Part shown: positions 55,844 through 64,000 of the stretch, in pieces
Position numbering within the stretch: position 1 is the stretch's first letter
How the letters are laid out: every line of letters begins with the position of its first letter
Source: Renibacterium sp.
GTDB taxonomy: Bacteria; Actinomycetota; Actinomycetes; Actinomycetales; Micrococcaceae
NCBI GenBank assembly: GCA_017419405.1
Contig: JAFOLH010000001.1
Coordinates: 1-64,000 of the forward strand
Length of the DNA stretch: 64,000 bases
Direction of reading: 5' to 3'
The notes under the pieces: generated by a model
Database searches by the model: none
The model's input: only the letters and a program-made list of their open reading frames with translations
Told to the model about the DNA's origin: nothing
Program-made: the position numbers and the translations under genes

Positions 55844-57234
55844 TGGCCGGTTTCATCGCCTGGCTGCAGCACGATACCGCAGGCTTGCTGCTGCTGGCCG
55901 GTGCCGGCATCGCGCTGTTGCTGTTCCTGATCATCAAGGTCAGGCTGGAACCGTTCATCGCCTTGCTCGGCGTGGGCGTGCTGGTGGCGTTGGCCGGCGG
56001 GGTGTCCGTCGAGGCGTTGGTCGGCACCGCGACCAAAAGCGGCGATTCGCTGCTGGAAAAGGGATTCGCCGGAATCCTGGGCCACGTCACGGTGATCATC
56101 GGACTGGGCACCGTGCTCGGCGCGGTACTGGAACGCTCGGGCGGCGCCGAGGTGCTGTTGGGCAGGCTGGTCCGGATTTTCGGCGAAAAGGGCACCCCGT
56201 TGGCGATGGGCGTCACCGGCTTCGTGCTCGGAATCCCGGTGTTCTTCGACATCGGCATTTTCGTCCTCGCGCCGCTGGTCTACATCGCGGCGATCCGCGG
56301 CGGGCTCTCCTTGCTGCGCTATGCCCTGCCGATGCTCGCCGGGTTGTCGGTCACGCACGCGTTCCTGCCGCCGCATCCGGGCCCAGTAGCTGCCGCGGGC
56401 TTGTTCCAGGTGGAACTCGGTTGGGTGATCCTGATGGGCCTGGCCTGTGGAATTCCCGCCTGGTTCGCTTCCGGCATCCTCTGGGGCGGCTGGATCGGCA
56501 AACGCATCATGGTCCGGGTGCCCGAAGACCGGGTGGTCGGCAGCGAACGCGCGGAGGACGGCAAACCGCCGTCGATCGGCGTCGTGCTCCTGGTCATCGG
56601 GTTGCCGATGCTGTTGATTCTGGGCGGCACTTTCGGCAATGTGCTGTTGCCGTCCGGCGGCGTCCGGACGGTCTTGCAGTTTTTCGGCACGCCGGCGATC
56701 GCGCTGACCGTCGCGGTATTGCTGGCCATGTGGTTGCTGGGCCTCCGGCGCGGGATGTCCGGCAAAGAACTCTCCGAACTGAGCGCTGCGTCGTTGCGCC
56801 CGGTGGGCATGATCTTGCTGGTCGTCGGGGCCGGGGCATTCTTCGGCGCGGTGCTTTCGGCGACCGGCGTAGGCCAGGCAGTGGCCGGATCATTGGCCCA
56901 ACTGGGCCTGCCGTTGATCGTCTCCGCCTTCGTGATCTCCTCTGGGCTGCGGATCGCCCAGGGCTCGGCCACCGTGGCGATCGTGACCACTGGCGGGATT
57001 CTGGCGCCGGCGATCCTGGCCGGCGGATTCTCGCAGCCGCAGCTGGCGTTGATCGTGATCTCGATCGCTTCCGGCTCGATCATCGCCAGCCATGTCAACG
57101 ACGCCGGCTTCTGGATCATCGCGAAGTATTTCAACCTCACGGTCAAAGAGACGCTGGCCAGTTGGACGGTGCTGGAGACGGTGCTTTCCGTGGTGGGATT
57201 CGGCATGGCCCTGTTGCTGTACCAATTCGTCTGA
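55843..57234 (+). CDS. GntP-family sugar-acid permease
   Basis: 463 residues from the ATG at 55843, overlapping the aldolase stop by one base; the long frame upstream is the aldolase shadow. Twelve or so membrane helices and the family segments GIPVFFDIGIFVLAPLVY, FLPPHPGPVAAAG and SHVNDAGFWIIAKYFNLTVKETLASWTV. The cargo is probably the aldonic acid processed by the operon, N-acetylglucosaminate or glucosaminate; gluconate is the family default. It closes the four-gene rightward operon. Confidence 0.9.
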   Translation: MAGFIAWLQHDTAGLLLLAGAGIALLLFLIIKVRLEPFIALLGVGVLVALAGGVSVEALVGTATKSGDSLLEKGFAGILGHVTVIIGLGTVLGAVLERSGGAEVLLGRLVRIFGEKGTPLAMGVTGFVLGIPVFFDIGIFVLAPLVYIAAIRGGLSLLRYALPMLAGLSVTHAFLPPHPGPVAAAGLFQVELGWVILMGLACGIPAWFASGILWGGWIGKRIMVRVPEDRVVGSERAEDGKPPSIGVVLLVIGLPMLLILGGTFGNVLLPSGGVRTVLQFFGTPAIALTVAVLLAMWLLGLRRGMSGKELSELSAASLRPVGMILLVVGAGAFFGAVLSATGVGQAVAGSLAQLGLPLIVSAFVISSGLRIAQGSATVAIVTTGGILAPAILAGGFSQPQLALIVISIASGSIIASHVNDAGFWIIAKYFNLTVKETLASWTVLETVLSVVGFGMALLLYQFV

Positions 57235-57269
57235 GCCGTCCTCCGGGGCCGTTCCGATTCAACGGGTGC

Positions 57270-58220
57270 TCAGATGCTGGGTGGGCGGACGGTGCAGGGC
57301 GCGAGGTCCAGGAAACCGTTCCGGTATTGCGGGTTGAGCGCCTTCTGCACGTAGTAGATCGCCCGCGGGCTGTTCACGATGTTCAGATGGTCCGAGGCGT
57401 CCACCGGGCAACCGTTCTGCAAGGTGATGTTGTTCACCGTGGCGCCGGGGCCGGCATTCAAGAAACCGGACTGGTAGGGGGTGACCACTTGGTCGTATTT
57501 GGTGGCGATCACGGTGTAGTTGATGCCTGGCTGAGTGTCACCGCCGGAGTTGAGGTTGCTGAGGAAATCGGAACCGACGGTTTGCTGGCGGGCGGCTTGC
57601 CCGGCGGTCGCTTCGGTGACGCCGAACCGGCTCAGCTGGTCGATGAGCTTGTTCGTGCCAAACAGAGTGGTTCCGTTGTTGGAGGGCGCGATGCCGACCA
57701 GATTCTGCACTTTGGCGGCACCGCCCTCGTATTTCAGATACTGCCGGGGCATCATGCCGCCCTGGGAGTGGCCGACGATGTCCACTTTGGCCGCGCCGCT
57801 GGCGGCGAGCACCTTGTCGACGAAAGCACCCAGTTCTTTGGCGGAAGCCGCGATGTCGCCGGTGCCATTGACGCCCGGGGGGATGGCGGCGACGCTGCCG
57901 GTGGCCTTTCCGTAGTCCAGCGAATACACGCAGTATCCGGTGCGTTGCAGTACCGGGGCGAGTTTGGACCAGTCGGCGTACTGGTTTTCGAACGTCCCGT
58001 GCACCAGGACCACCGGGCGCGGGTTCTGGCTGCTGGGTTTGCAGGACCAGTTGTTCGATCCGGCGGGTTGCACCCCGGGGTTCAGTTGCGAGTAGGCATA
58101 GGCGGCGAGGAAATCATCTGATTCGGGCCCCGCGCCGGCTGCCTGGGCGGACAGCCCGGAACCCACGAGCAGTGCTGTGCTGGCGGTAGCGACGCCAAGG
58201 ATAGTGAACCACTTTTTCAT
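57270..58220 (-). CDS. Secreted alpha/beta-hydrolase lipase
   Basis: 316 residues. A Sec signal peptide (about 1-28, ends AQAAG) precedes an alpha/beta-hydrolase of the actinobacterial triacylglycerol lipase group: oxyanion segment VLVHGTFENQYADW, nucleophile Ser152 in GHSQGGMMPRQ, the acid in TKYDQVVTPYQ and the catalytic His in DASDHLNIV. Several cysteines probably form disulfides. It most likely cleaves lipid esters outside the cell. A near copy of the same length follows upstream at 58302-59252 but is interrupted. Confidence 0.9.
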   Translation of the reverse strand: MKKWFTILGVATASTALLVGSGLSAQAAGAGPESDDFLAAYAYSQLNPGVQPAGSNNWSCKPSSQNPRPVVLVHGTFENQYADWSKLAPVLQRTGYCVYSLDYGKATGSVAAIPPGVNGTGDIAASAKELGAFVDKVLAASGAAKVDIVGHSQGGMMPRQYLKYEGGAAKVQNLVGIAPSNNGTTLFGTNKLIDQLSRFGVTEATAGQAARQQTVGSDFLSNLNSGGDTQPGINYTVIATKYDQVVTPYQSGFLNAGPGATVNNITLQNGCPVDASDHLNIVNSPRAIYYVQKALNPQYRNGFLDLAPCTVRPPSI

Positions 58221-58301
58221 CTGAAACCGGCTTTCTCGACGTTGAAAACTTCCGACTTTGAATTGGTGCTAAGCGGACAGAAGCGGGGCGGACGGAGTCG
58301 A

Positions 58302-59252
58302 CTAGACCCCGGGTGCCCGGAAGGTGCAGGGAACGATGTCTAGAATTCCGTTCCGGTACTGGGGGTCCAGGGCTTTCTGCACGTAGTAGATGGCGCGCGG
58401 GCTGTTCACGATGCCCAGATGGTCCGAGGCATCGATGGCGCAGCCGTTCTGCAGCGTGATGTTGTTGACCGTGGCGCCGGGGCCGGCTTCCAGGAATGCC
58501 GATTGGTACGGAGTGACCACTTGGTCGTACTTGGTCGCGATCACGGTGTAGTTCACGCCGGGCAGGGTGTCGCCGCCGGCATTGAGCCGGTTGACGAAAT
58601 CCGAGCCGGCGGTCCATTGCGCGATCGCCTGGCCGGCGATCGCCTGGGTGACGCCGAACCGGTTCAGCTGGCTCACCAGGGTGCTCAAGCCGAGCAAGGT
58701 CGAACCGTTGTTGGTGGGTGCCAGTCCGATCAGGTTCTGCACCTTGCCGGCGCCGCCTTCGAACTTCATGTACTGCCGCGGCATCATGCCGCCTTGCGAG
58801 TGCCCGACGACATCGACTTTGCTTGCGCCGGTGGCCGCCAGCACCTGGTCGACGAAGCCGCCGAATTCGCGCGCCTAGGCCGCGATGTCCCCGGTGCCGT
58901 TCACGCCCGGCGGAAGGGACGCCAGGCTTTTGTCGTCATTTCCGTAGTCCAGGGAAAACACGCAATATCCGGTGCGCTGGAGCACCGGAGCGAGCTTGGA
59001 CCAATCCGCATACTGGTTCTCGAAAGTACCGTGGGCCAGCACGACCGGTCGGGGTTTGTCCGCACTGGGTTTGCAGGACCAGTTGTTCGACCCGGTGGGT
59101 TGCACGCCGGGATTCAGCTGCGAATAGGCGAAAGCTGCCAAAGTGTCGTCGGTCTCCGGGCCGGTGCCGGCCGCTTGGGCGGACAGCCCGGAGCCGAGGA
59201 CCAAAGCCGTGCTCGTTGCGAAGACCCCGATGATTGAAAACAATCTCTTCAT
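58302..59252 (-). pseudogene. Lipase paralog interrupted by an in-frame amber codon
   Basis: 951 bp, exactly as long as the intact lipase gene next to it, and most residues are the same. The first 125 codons include signal peptide and oxyanion segment; codon 126, Ser in the intact copy, is TAG (58875-58877), and the frame then runs on unbroken through GHSQGGMMPRQ to the normal end. The truncated product would lack the whole catalytic triad. Loss by a single substitution, a sequencing error or readthrough are the possibilities. A ribosome site precedes the ATG at 59252. Confidence 0.85.
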
Positions 59253-59392
59253 GTGATGCCGGCTTTCTTGGTTTTCAAAGTGGCGAAAAGCGGAAGCTGA
59301 AACAAAAGGTATTAATTTGTTTCTTCAGCCTAGGCTGTCCGGACCTTGAATTTAGCTGTGTGCGGGCCATGAATGCTTTGCGGCACCGGATC

Positions 59393-60100
59393 TCAGATCC
59401 AGGAATACTCGTTTTCCGGCCGCCCCGGGGTGCCGTAACGCGGCGTCCGACGGGCCGAACCCCGCTCGGCCAAATACTCCAGATAGCGCCGGGCAGTCAC
59501 CCGGGAGATGCCCAAAGCTGCGGTGACTTCCTGTGCGGAGACCGAACCCGGGGCGTTCTGCAGCAGGCCGACGACGGCGGCGAGGGTTTCCGGGGCGAGG
59601 CCTTTCGGCAGCGCCAGTGCAGCGGGCGCCGGTGTGCGCAGGCTGGCGAGTGCCTGATCCACCTCGTGTTGGCCGACTTCGGGCCGTCGGGCGGCATCCG
59701 GGCGGCCGGCTGCGGCGGCCAATTGTTCCCGGAACGTCCGGTAGTTGCCGAGTTTCTCGGCAAACGAGGCGAAGCTGAAGGGCTTGATCAGATATTGCAC
59801 GATGCCGGCCGCGATCGCCCCGCGGACCACCTCCAGATCGCGCACCGCGGTGATCGCCACGATGTCCACCGGCCGGCCAGCGCTACGCAGCCTGCGGGCG
59901 ACATCCAGACCGTGCAGATCCGGCAGATTCATATCCAGCAGCAGGACGTCGACCAGTTCCGGATGCTCCGCGACGAAGCGCAAGGCGGCCTGCCCGTCAT
60001 GCACGGTTCCGGCCAGCTCGAAACCCTCCAGCCGTTGCACGTACAGGGCATGCGCCTCCGCCATGATCGGCTCGTCGTCGACGACCAGGACCCGGATCAC
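59393..60100 (-). CDS. CitB/DcuR-type response regulator
   Basis: 235 residues. Residues 1-125 are the receiver domain (VVDDEPIMAEAH, phosphorylated Asp in LLLDMNLPD, Lys in LIKPFSFASF), and residues about 165-232 a DNA-binding domain (VSAQEVTAALGISRVTARRYLEYL). The layout is that of CitB/DctR regulators that switch on carriers for citrate or C4-dicarboxylates. Its ATG overlaps the sensor kinase stop by four bases. The divergent dctA gene is the likely target. Confidence 0.92.
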   Translation of the reverse strand: MIRVLVVDDEPIMAEAHALYVQRLEGFELAGTVHDGQAALRFVAEHPELVDVLLLDMNLPDLHGLDVARRLRSAGRPVDIVAITAVRDLEVVRGAIAAGIVQYLIKPFSFASFAEKLGNYRTFREQLAAAAGRPDAARRPEVGQHEVDQALASLRTPAPAALALPKGLAPETLAAVVGLLQNAPGSVSAQEVTAALGISRVTARRYLEYLAERGSARRTPRYGTPGRPENEYSWI

Positions 60101-61698
60101 GCCGGGCCTGCCGGTGCGGTCCGGGGCACGGTCACGGTGAACTCGGCGTCGGGGGAGATCTGCAAACTGCCGCCCAGCTGCAGCACCGACTGCTGCACCA
60201 GGGCCAATCCGATGCCACGCCCGGTGGCATCGGCCGCCTTGGTGCTGAAGCCGCGCTCCAAGATCGTCGCCGGCTCGGCTCCGCCGAGGCCGGGCCCGCT
60301 GTCGCTGACCCGCAGCCGCAGAGCGGACTCGTCGTGCTCGACGGCCAGTGCCACCCAGCGCGGCGGGGCACCGGAGCGGGCCGCATCCATCGCGTTGTCA
60401 AGCAGATTGCCGACGATCGTGACCACATCGTGGGCGCTGAGCAGCTCGAAGTCCGCAGCGCTGTCCCCGGTGTCTCCCTCGACGCGCAATTCGATGCCGA
60501 GTTCCGCTGCCTGGGCGATTTTGCCCATCACCAGCGCGGCGAGCACCGGTTCGCGGTCGGCGTCGACGACTTCGTCGACCAGCTGCTGGCTGAGCCTGAG
60601 GTCTTCGGTGGCGAAGGCCAGGGCCTGTTCGGTGCGGCCCAACTCCAGCAGCGACACGACGGTGTGCAGCCGGTTCGCATGTTCATGGGTCTGGGCGCGC
60701 AGCGCATCGCTGAGCGTTCGGGTGGAACTGAGCTCATCGCCCATCCGCCGGAGTTCGGTGTGGTCCTGCAGCGTCGACACCGTGCCGTACGGCGTTTTGG
60801 CTCCCGGCATGCTGGCCGGCTCCTGGCTGACCACCAGGAGCCGGTCTTCGATCACGTGGATCTCGTCACGGACGGAGCGGCCGCTGAGCAGCAGTTCCTT
60901 GAGCGAATCGCGAACCGGCAAGGCCTCCAGCGGAAGCCGTGGCACGCCGTCGGCCGGGCGGGGGATGCCGAGCAGGTCGGCGGCCTGGTCGTTGTACATC
61001 ACCAGTTCGCCCTTGCGGTCCACCAGCAGCAGGCCGTCGCGGACCGAATGCAGCACCGATTCGTAATAGGAAAACAGCTGGCCCATCCGCTCCGGTCCCC
61101 AGCCCAAAGTGACCCGTTTCAAATACCGGCCCAGTAACCACGAGGTCAGTGTGCCCACGGCCAGCAGGCCGGCGCCCAAGAGCAGGATGAACGGGATCCG
61201 GCCGCTGGAGGCAATGTCCAGAGCGGAAACCGTCACGCCCACGGAAACCATCGCCTGGACCGCCCCGGTGCGGTCCAGGACCGGCACGATGGTGCGCAGC
61301 GAAGGCCCCAAGGTGCCGGCGATGGTCTCGGTGTAGCGGTGCCCGGAAAGCGCCTGGTCCACCGAGCCGATGTACGGCAGGCCGATTTTCTCCGGGTTCG
61401 GATGCGTCCACCGGGTCCGGTCCGGAGCCATGATCGTGATGAAGTCGACTTTGGTTTCCTGGATCACGGCCTCGGCGTAGGGCTGCAGCAAGGCGGTGGG
61501 GTCGGGGCTCGCGGCGGCTTCGAGCAGCAAGGGCGAATCCGCCAGGGTGGCTGCGATCGAGCTGGTGCGTTCGGTGGCCTGGCTGTAGGCGCGGTCGCTG
61601 GCGTCGAAGTAGGCCGCGGTCACCACCCCGGCGGTCAGCAGCAGGATGAACAGGAACTGCCCCAGGAACAGGCGGCGGGCGATGCTCCAGTCCCGCAT
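60097..61698 (-). CDS. CitA/DcuS-type sensor histidine kinase
   Basis: 533 residues from the ATG at 61698 with GAGGAGGG six bases upstream; a longer frame to 61821 lacks that site. Helix 1 (about 12-32), an extracellular PAS/Cache domain (33-170), helix 2 (about 172-195), a cytoplasmic PAS domain, the H box (THEHANRLHTVVSLLELG) and HATPase motifs NLLDNAMDA, DSGPGLGG and GRGIGLALV follow in order. The family senses citrate or C4-dicarboxylates directly. It pairs with the regulator downstream and faces dctA. Confidence 0.92.
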   Translation of the reverse strand: MRDWSIARRLFLGQFLFILLLTAGVVTAAYFDASDRAYSQATERTSSIAATLADSPLLLEAAASPDPTALLQPYAEAVIQETKVDFITIMAPDRTRWTHPNPEKIGLPYIGSVDQALSGHRYTETIAGTLGPSLRTIVPVLDRTGAVQAMVSVGVTVSALDIASSGRIPFILLLGAGLLAVGTLTSWLLGRYLKRVTLGWGPERMGQLFSYYESVLHSVRDGLLLVDRKGELVMYNDQAADLLGIPRPADGVPRLPLEALPVRDSLKELLLSGRSVRDEIHVIEDRLLVVSQEPASMPGAKTPYGTVSTLQDHTELRRMGDELSSTRTLSDALRAQTHEHANRLHTVVSLLELGRTEQALAFATEDLRLSQQLVDEVVDADREPVLAALVMGKIAQAAELGIELRVEGDTGDSAADFELLSAHDVVTIVGNLLDNAMDAARSGAPPRWVALAVEHDESALRLRVSDSGPGLGGAEPATILERGFSTKAADATGRGIGLALVQQSVLQLGGSLQISPDAEFTVTVPRTAPAGPA

Positions 61699-61892
61699 GC
61701 CAACCCTCCTCTTCGTGGTCCGGATGCCGGCTTCCGGCAACTGCGGAACCGGCACCTCGGCGACAGCCCGGCAGTGAAACCGCGCCATGAACAATATGAC
61801 CGCAACAGTGACCCCAGTCACAATCCCGGGCAGTCTGGATCCTGGAAAACGCTGGGGGGCGATCGCCGTCCAAGGATATCGGAGGAATCAAC

Positions 61893-63266
61893 ATGAGCTC
61901 TCAACGTGGAGAAGCAACTGTGCCGGGGGAGAAGCGCAAGCGCCGGCTCGACAAGACCCATTGGCTCTACATCGCGGTGATCGCCGCGGTGGTGCTGGGC
62001 GTCGTCGTCGGCCTGCTCGCCCAGGCGACCGCGGCACCCGGGCAGGAGACCAAGAACTTCGCCACCTCGCTCAAGCCTTTGGGCGACATCTTCGTCGACT
62101 TGATCAAGATGCTGATCGCACCGGTGATCTTCTGCACCATCGTCACCGGGATCGGCTCGATCGCCAAAGCCGCCACGATCGGCAAGGTCGGCGGCCTGGC
62201 GTTGGCCTACTTCCTGGTGATGTCCACGTTCGCGCTCGCGATCGGTTTGGTGGTGGGAAACTTCCTGCACCCCGGCGAGGGACTGAAGCTCCAGGCCTAC
62301 AAGCCCTCGGGCAGCGGGGGCACCGGCAATGCGCTCTTCGACTTCCTGATCGACATCATCCCGCCCGGGATCCCGGTGCTTCCGACGCTTTTCGTGGCGA
62401 TCCTGGTCGGCTTCGCGGTGCAGCGGATGGGCAAAGCCGGCGAGCCGATCCTCCGCGCGGTCAAAACCGCCCAGGCGCTGGTCTTCCGGATCCTGATGAT
62501 GGTCATGTGGATCGCACCGATCGGCGCCTTCGGCGCGATCGCCGCAGTCGTCGGAGCCACCGGGTTCGAAGCGGTGAAGTCGATGCTGGTCCTGATGCTC
62601 GGGTTCTACGCCACCTGCATCGCTTTCATCGTGCTGGTGCTCGGCACCGTGCTCTATGCCGTCGCCCGGGTCAATATCTTCAAGCTCATGAAGTACCTGG
62701 GCCGGGAGTACCTGTTGATCTTCTCCACCTCGTCCTCCGAGGCGGCGCTGCCCCGGTTGATCGCCAAGATGGAGCACCTCGGGGTTTCCCGCCCGGTGGT
62801 CGGGGTCACGGTGCCCACCGGCTATTCGTTCAACCTTGATGGCACCGCGATCTACCTGACCATGGCCTCGCTCTTCGTGGCGAATGCCATGGGCGTGCAG
62901 ATGGGCTTCGGCGAGCAGGTTTCGCTGCTGGTCTTCATGATCATCGCATCGAAGGGAGCCGCCGGTGTGACCGGTGCCGGCCTGGCGACCCTGGCCGCCG
63001 GCCTGCAGGCGCACCGTCCGGAGCTGCTCAACGGCGTCGGCGTGATCGTGGGCATCGACCGTTTCATGTCCGAGGCCCGCGCGCTGACCAACTTCACCGG
63101 AAACGCCGTGGCGACGGTGCTGATGGGCACCTGGGTCAAGGAAATCGACCGGGCCAAAGTGGACCGGGTGCTTTCCGGATCCGAGCCTTTCGACGAGGCC
63201 AGCATGAATGCCGACAACCATGCGGCGGCCGCCGAGCCGCAGGAGGCCTTGGCGGCAGCTCGCTAA
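61893..63266 (+). CDS. dctA: C4-dicarboxylate:cation symporter DctA
   Basis: 457 residues of the glutamate/DctA (DAACS) family, with eight membrane helices and re-entrant loops. The HP1 serine-rich loop is FSTSSSEAALP, and the TM7 segment VPTGYSFNLDGTAIYLTMA with NFTGNAVATVLMG in TM8 is typical of DctA rather than glutamate carriers. It takes up succinate, fumarate or malate. GGAGGA lies eight bases before the ATG. The divergent CitAB-type pair is its probable regulator. Confidence 0.92.
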   Translation: MSSQRGEATVPGEKRKRRLDKTHWLYIAVIAAVVLGVVVGLLAQATAAPGQETKNFATSLKPLGDIFVDLIKMLIAPVIFCTIVTGIGSIAKAATIGKVGGLALAYFLVMSTFALAIGLVVGNFLHPGEGLKLQAYKPSGSGGTGNALFDFLIDIIPPGIPVLPTLFVAILVGFAVQRMGKAGEPILRAVKTAQALVFRILMMVMWIAPIGAFGAIAAVVGATGFEAVKSMLVLMLGFYATCIAFIVLVLGTVLYAVARVNIFKLMKYLGREYLLIFSTSSSEAALPRLIAKMEHLGVSRPVVGVTVPTGYSFNLDGTAIYLTMASLFVANAMGVQMGFGEQVSLLVFMIIASKGAAGVTGAGLATLAAGLQAHRPELLNGVGVIVGIDRFMSEARALTNFTGNAVATVLMGTWVKEIDRAKVDRVLSGSEPFDEASMNADNHAAAAEPQEALAAAR

Positions 63267-63344
63267 GTGCTGTGGATCTGCTGCGTAAGCCGTGTGAATG
63301 ATCGGATTCGGCGGATGTGAGCTTAGCGCTGCTGGGGAATTAAG

Positions 63345-63363
63345 TAAGGATTGTCTTACCTAA
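63345..63363. promoter_or_regulatory. IdeR/DtxR-like iron box before the decarboxylase gene
   Basis: TAAGGATTGTCTTACCTAA matches 14 of 19 positions of the IdeR consensus and lies in a longer dyad TTAAGTAAGG...CTTACCTAA. It ends 24 bp before the decarboxylase ATG, indicating iron-repressed expression. Confidence 0.7.
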
Positions 63364-63387
63364 TTTCCCAGCAGTGAGGGCTTCATC

Positions 63388-64000
63388 ATGTCCATTTTCT
63401 TGCCGAGCCAGACGTCGCTCGAATCGGACCCGGGTGGCCTGGAAACAGCTGAACCCGCGAATAGCCAGATTTTTCAAGCCCGAACCGTCGACGCGTATGT
63501 TTTCCAAGTCCTCAAAGCGGCCAGCACGGTCGCGGAAAAAGTGGCCCGGACTGCTCGGCCGTTCACCGGGGTGACGCCGCGGCAGCTCAAGGCCACGGTG
63601 GACCAGGTGGACTTGGAGCGGCCGCTGGGCACCCTGGGCGACGTGCTGGCGGAACTGGAGGAGGTCTACCTCCGCGATGCGGTGTACTTCCATTCGCCCC
63701 GGTACGCAGCGCATCTGAACTGTCCGGTGCTCATCCCGGCGCTCGCCGGAGAAGCCGTGCTCAGTGCGGTGAATTCTTCGATGGACACCTGGGACCAGAG
63801 TGCCGGCGCCACGTTGATCGAACGCAAGTTGATCGACTGGACCGCGGCCCGGATGGGCCTGGGCGATGCCGCCGACGGGGTGTTCACGTCGGGCGGCAGC
63901 CAATCCAATCTGCAGGCCCTGCTGATGGCCCGGAACCGTGCGGTCGGCCGAATCCGGGAGCAGCATGCCGCAGGGCTGCCGGGCTTCGAAAGCAGCGTCC
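63388..64000 (+). CDS. PLP-dependent amino acid decarboxylase, DesA/Ddc type (partial)
   Basis: The frame is open from ATG 63388 to the edge, 204 codons seen of about 480 expected. SPRYAAHLNCP and the PLP-site segment TSGGSQSNLQALLMARN mark the group II decarboxylase family that includes L-2,4-diaminobutyrate decarboxylase and DesA, the lysine decarboxylase of desferrioxamine synthesis. GAGGG precedes the start and an iron box stands upstream. The family and iron control together suggest that it begins a second, desferrioxamine-like siderophore operon to the right; the substrate (lysine, ornithine or diaminobutyrate) cannot be told from this part. Confidence 0.87.
   Translation, partial: MSIFLPSQTSLESDPGGLETAEPANSQIFQARTVDAYVFQVLKAASTVAEKVARTARPFTGVTPRQLKATVDQVDLERPLGTLGDVLAELEEVYLRDAVYFHSPRYAAHLNCPVLIPALAGEAVLSAVNSSMDTWDQSAGATLIERKLIDWTAARMGLGDAADGVFTSGGSQSNLQALLMARNRAVGRIREQHAAGLPGFESSV

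Noticed and set aside
1..64000. CRISPR arrays, insertion sequences, tRNA genes, prophage
   Set aside because: No regular repeat-spacer pattern, transposase, cloverleaf-like sequence or phage structural gene was found on reading; a tRNAscan or repeat search could still reveal a small one.

Overview
The window is about 64 kb of GC-rich DNA from an actinomycete, most likely a member of the Micrococcaceae (Arthrobacter group). This rests on the 5S rRNA 3' end, on the gene order TPR protein / HAD phosphatase / small protein / tlyA / nadK / recN ... pyrG / NUDIX / xerD that is shared with other Actinomycetota, and on IdeR/DtxR-type iron boxes. No exact genus can be proven from the sequence alone.

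Layout. 1-125: end of an rRNA operon and its terminator. 268-8355: housekeeping genes (serine hydrolase, SRPBCC protein, TPR protein with an Arg/Gly-rich N-terminus, HAD phosphatase, TlyA, NAD kinase, RecN). 8376-13049: an inserted, oppositely oriented catabolic block for a four-carbon sugar acid (GntP-type permease, hydroxyacid dehydrogenase, DUF1537 kinase, FadR-type regulator). 13284-13868: a secreted AA10 lytic polysaccharide monooxygenase (LPMO). 14120-18041: pyrG, two NUDIX hydrolases and xerD. 18019-21415: zinc alcohol dehydrogenase, a lipoprotein, and an ECF sigma factor with a membrane partner. 21501-25725: the 2-methylcitrate (propionate) operon with its GntR regulator. 25909-29508: a secreted beta-helix protein and a dimethylargininase. 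29663-49281: a complete-looking hydroxamate siderophore locus of the coelichelin type (uptake ABC genes, MbtH protein, a 3,901-residue trimodular NRPS, a trilactone-type esterase, ornithine N-hydroxylase, hydroxyornithine formyltransferase). 49364-49702: YnfA. 49764-57234: a divergent, IclR-controlled cluster that I read as a route from N-acetylglucosaminate to pyruvate and glyceraldehyde-3-phosphate. 57270-59252: two tandem secreted lipases, one broken by an amber codon. 59393-63266: a CitA/CitB-type two-component system and a DctA dicarboxylate carrier. 63388 to the edge: the first part of an iron-regulated PLP decarboxylase of the DesA type, probably the start of a second siderophore locus.

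How it fits together. Two themes dominate. First, iron: four IdeR-like boxes stand in front of the uptake genes, mbtH/NRPS, the esterase/hydroxylase pair and the decarboxylase. NRPS modules 1 and 3 read out the ten-residue A-domain codes known for coelichelin, whereas module 2 does not. Second, oxidised chitin: LPMOs release chain ends carrying 2-acetamido-2-deoxygluconic acid, and the 49.8-57.2 kb cluster has a permease, an N-acyl deacylase, a PLP ammonia-lyase, a RidA protein, a 2-keto-3-deoxygluconate kinase and a KDPG aldolase, exactly the steps needed to use that acid. There is no gene-free stretch over 300 bases; no tRNA, CRISPR array, insertion sequence or prophage was seen.
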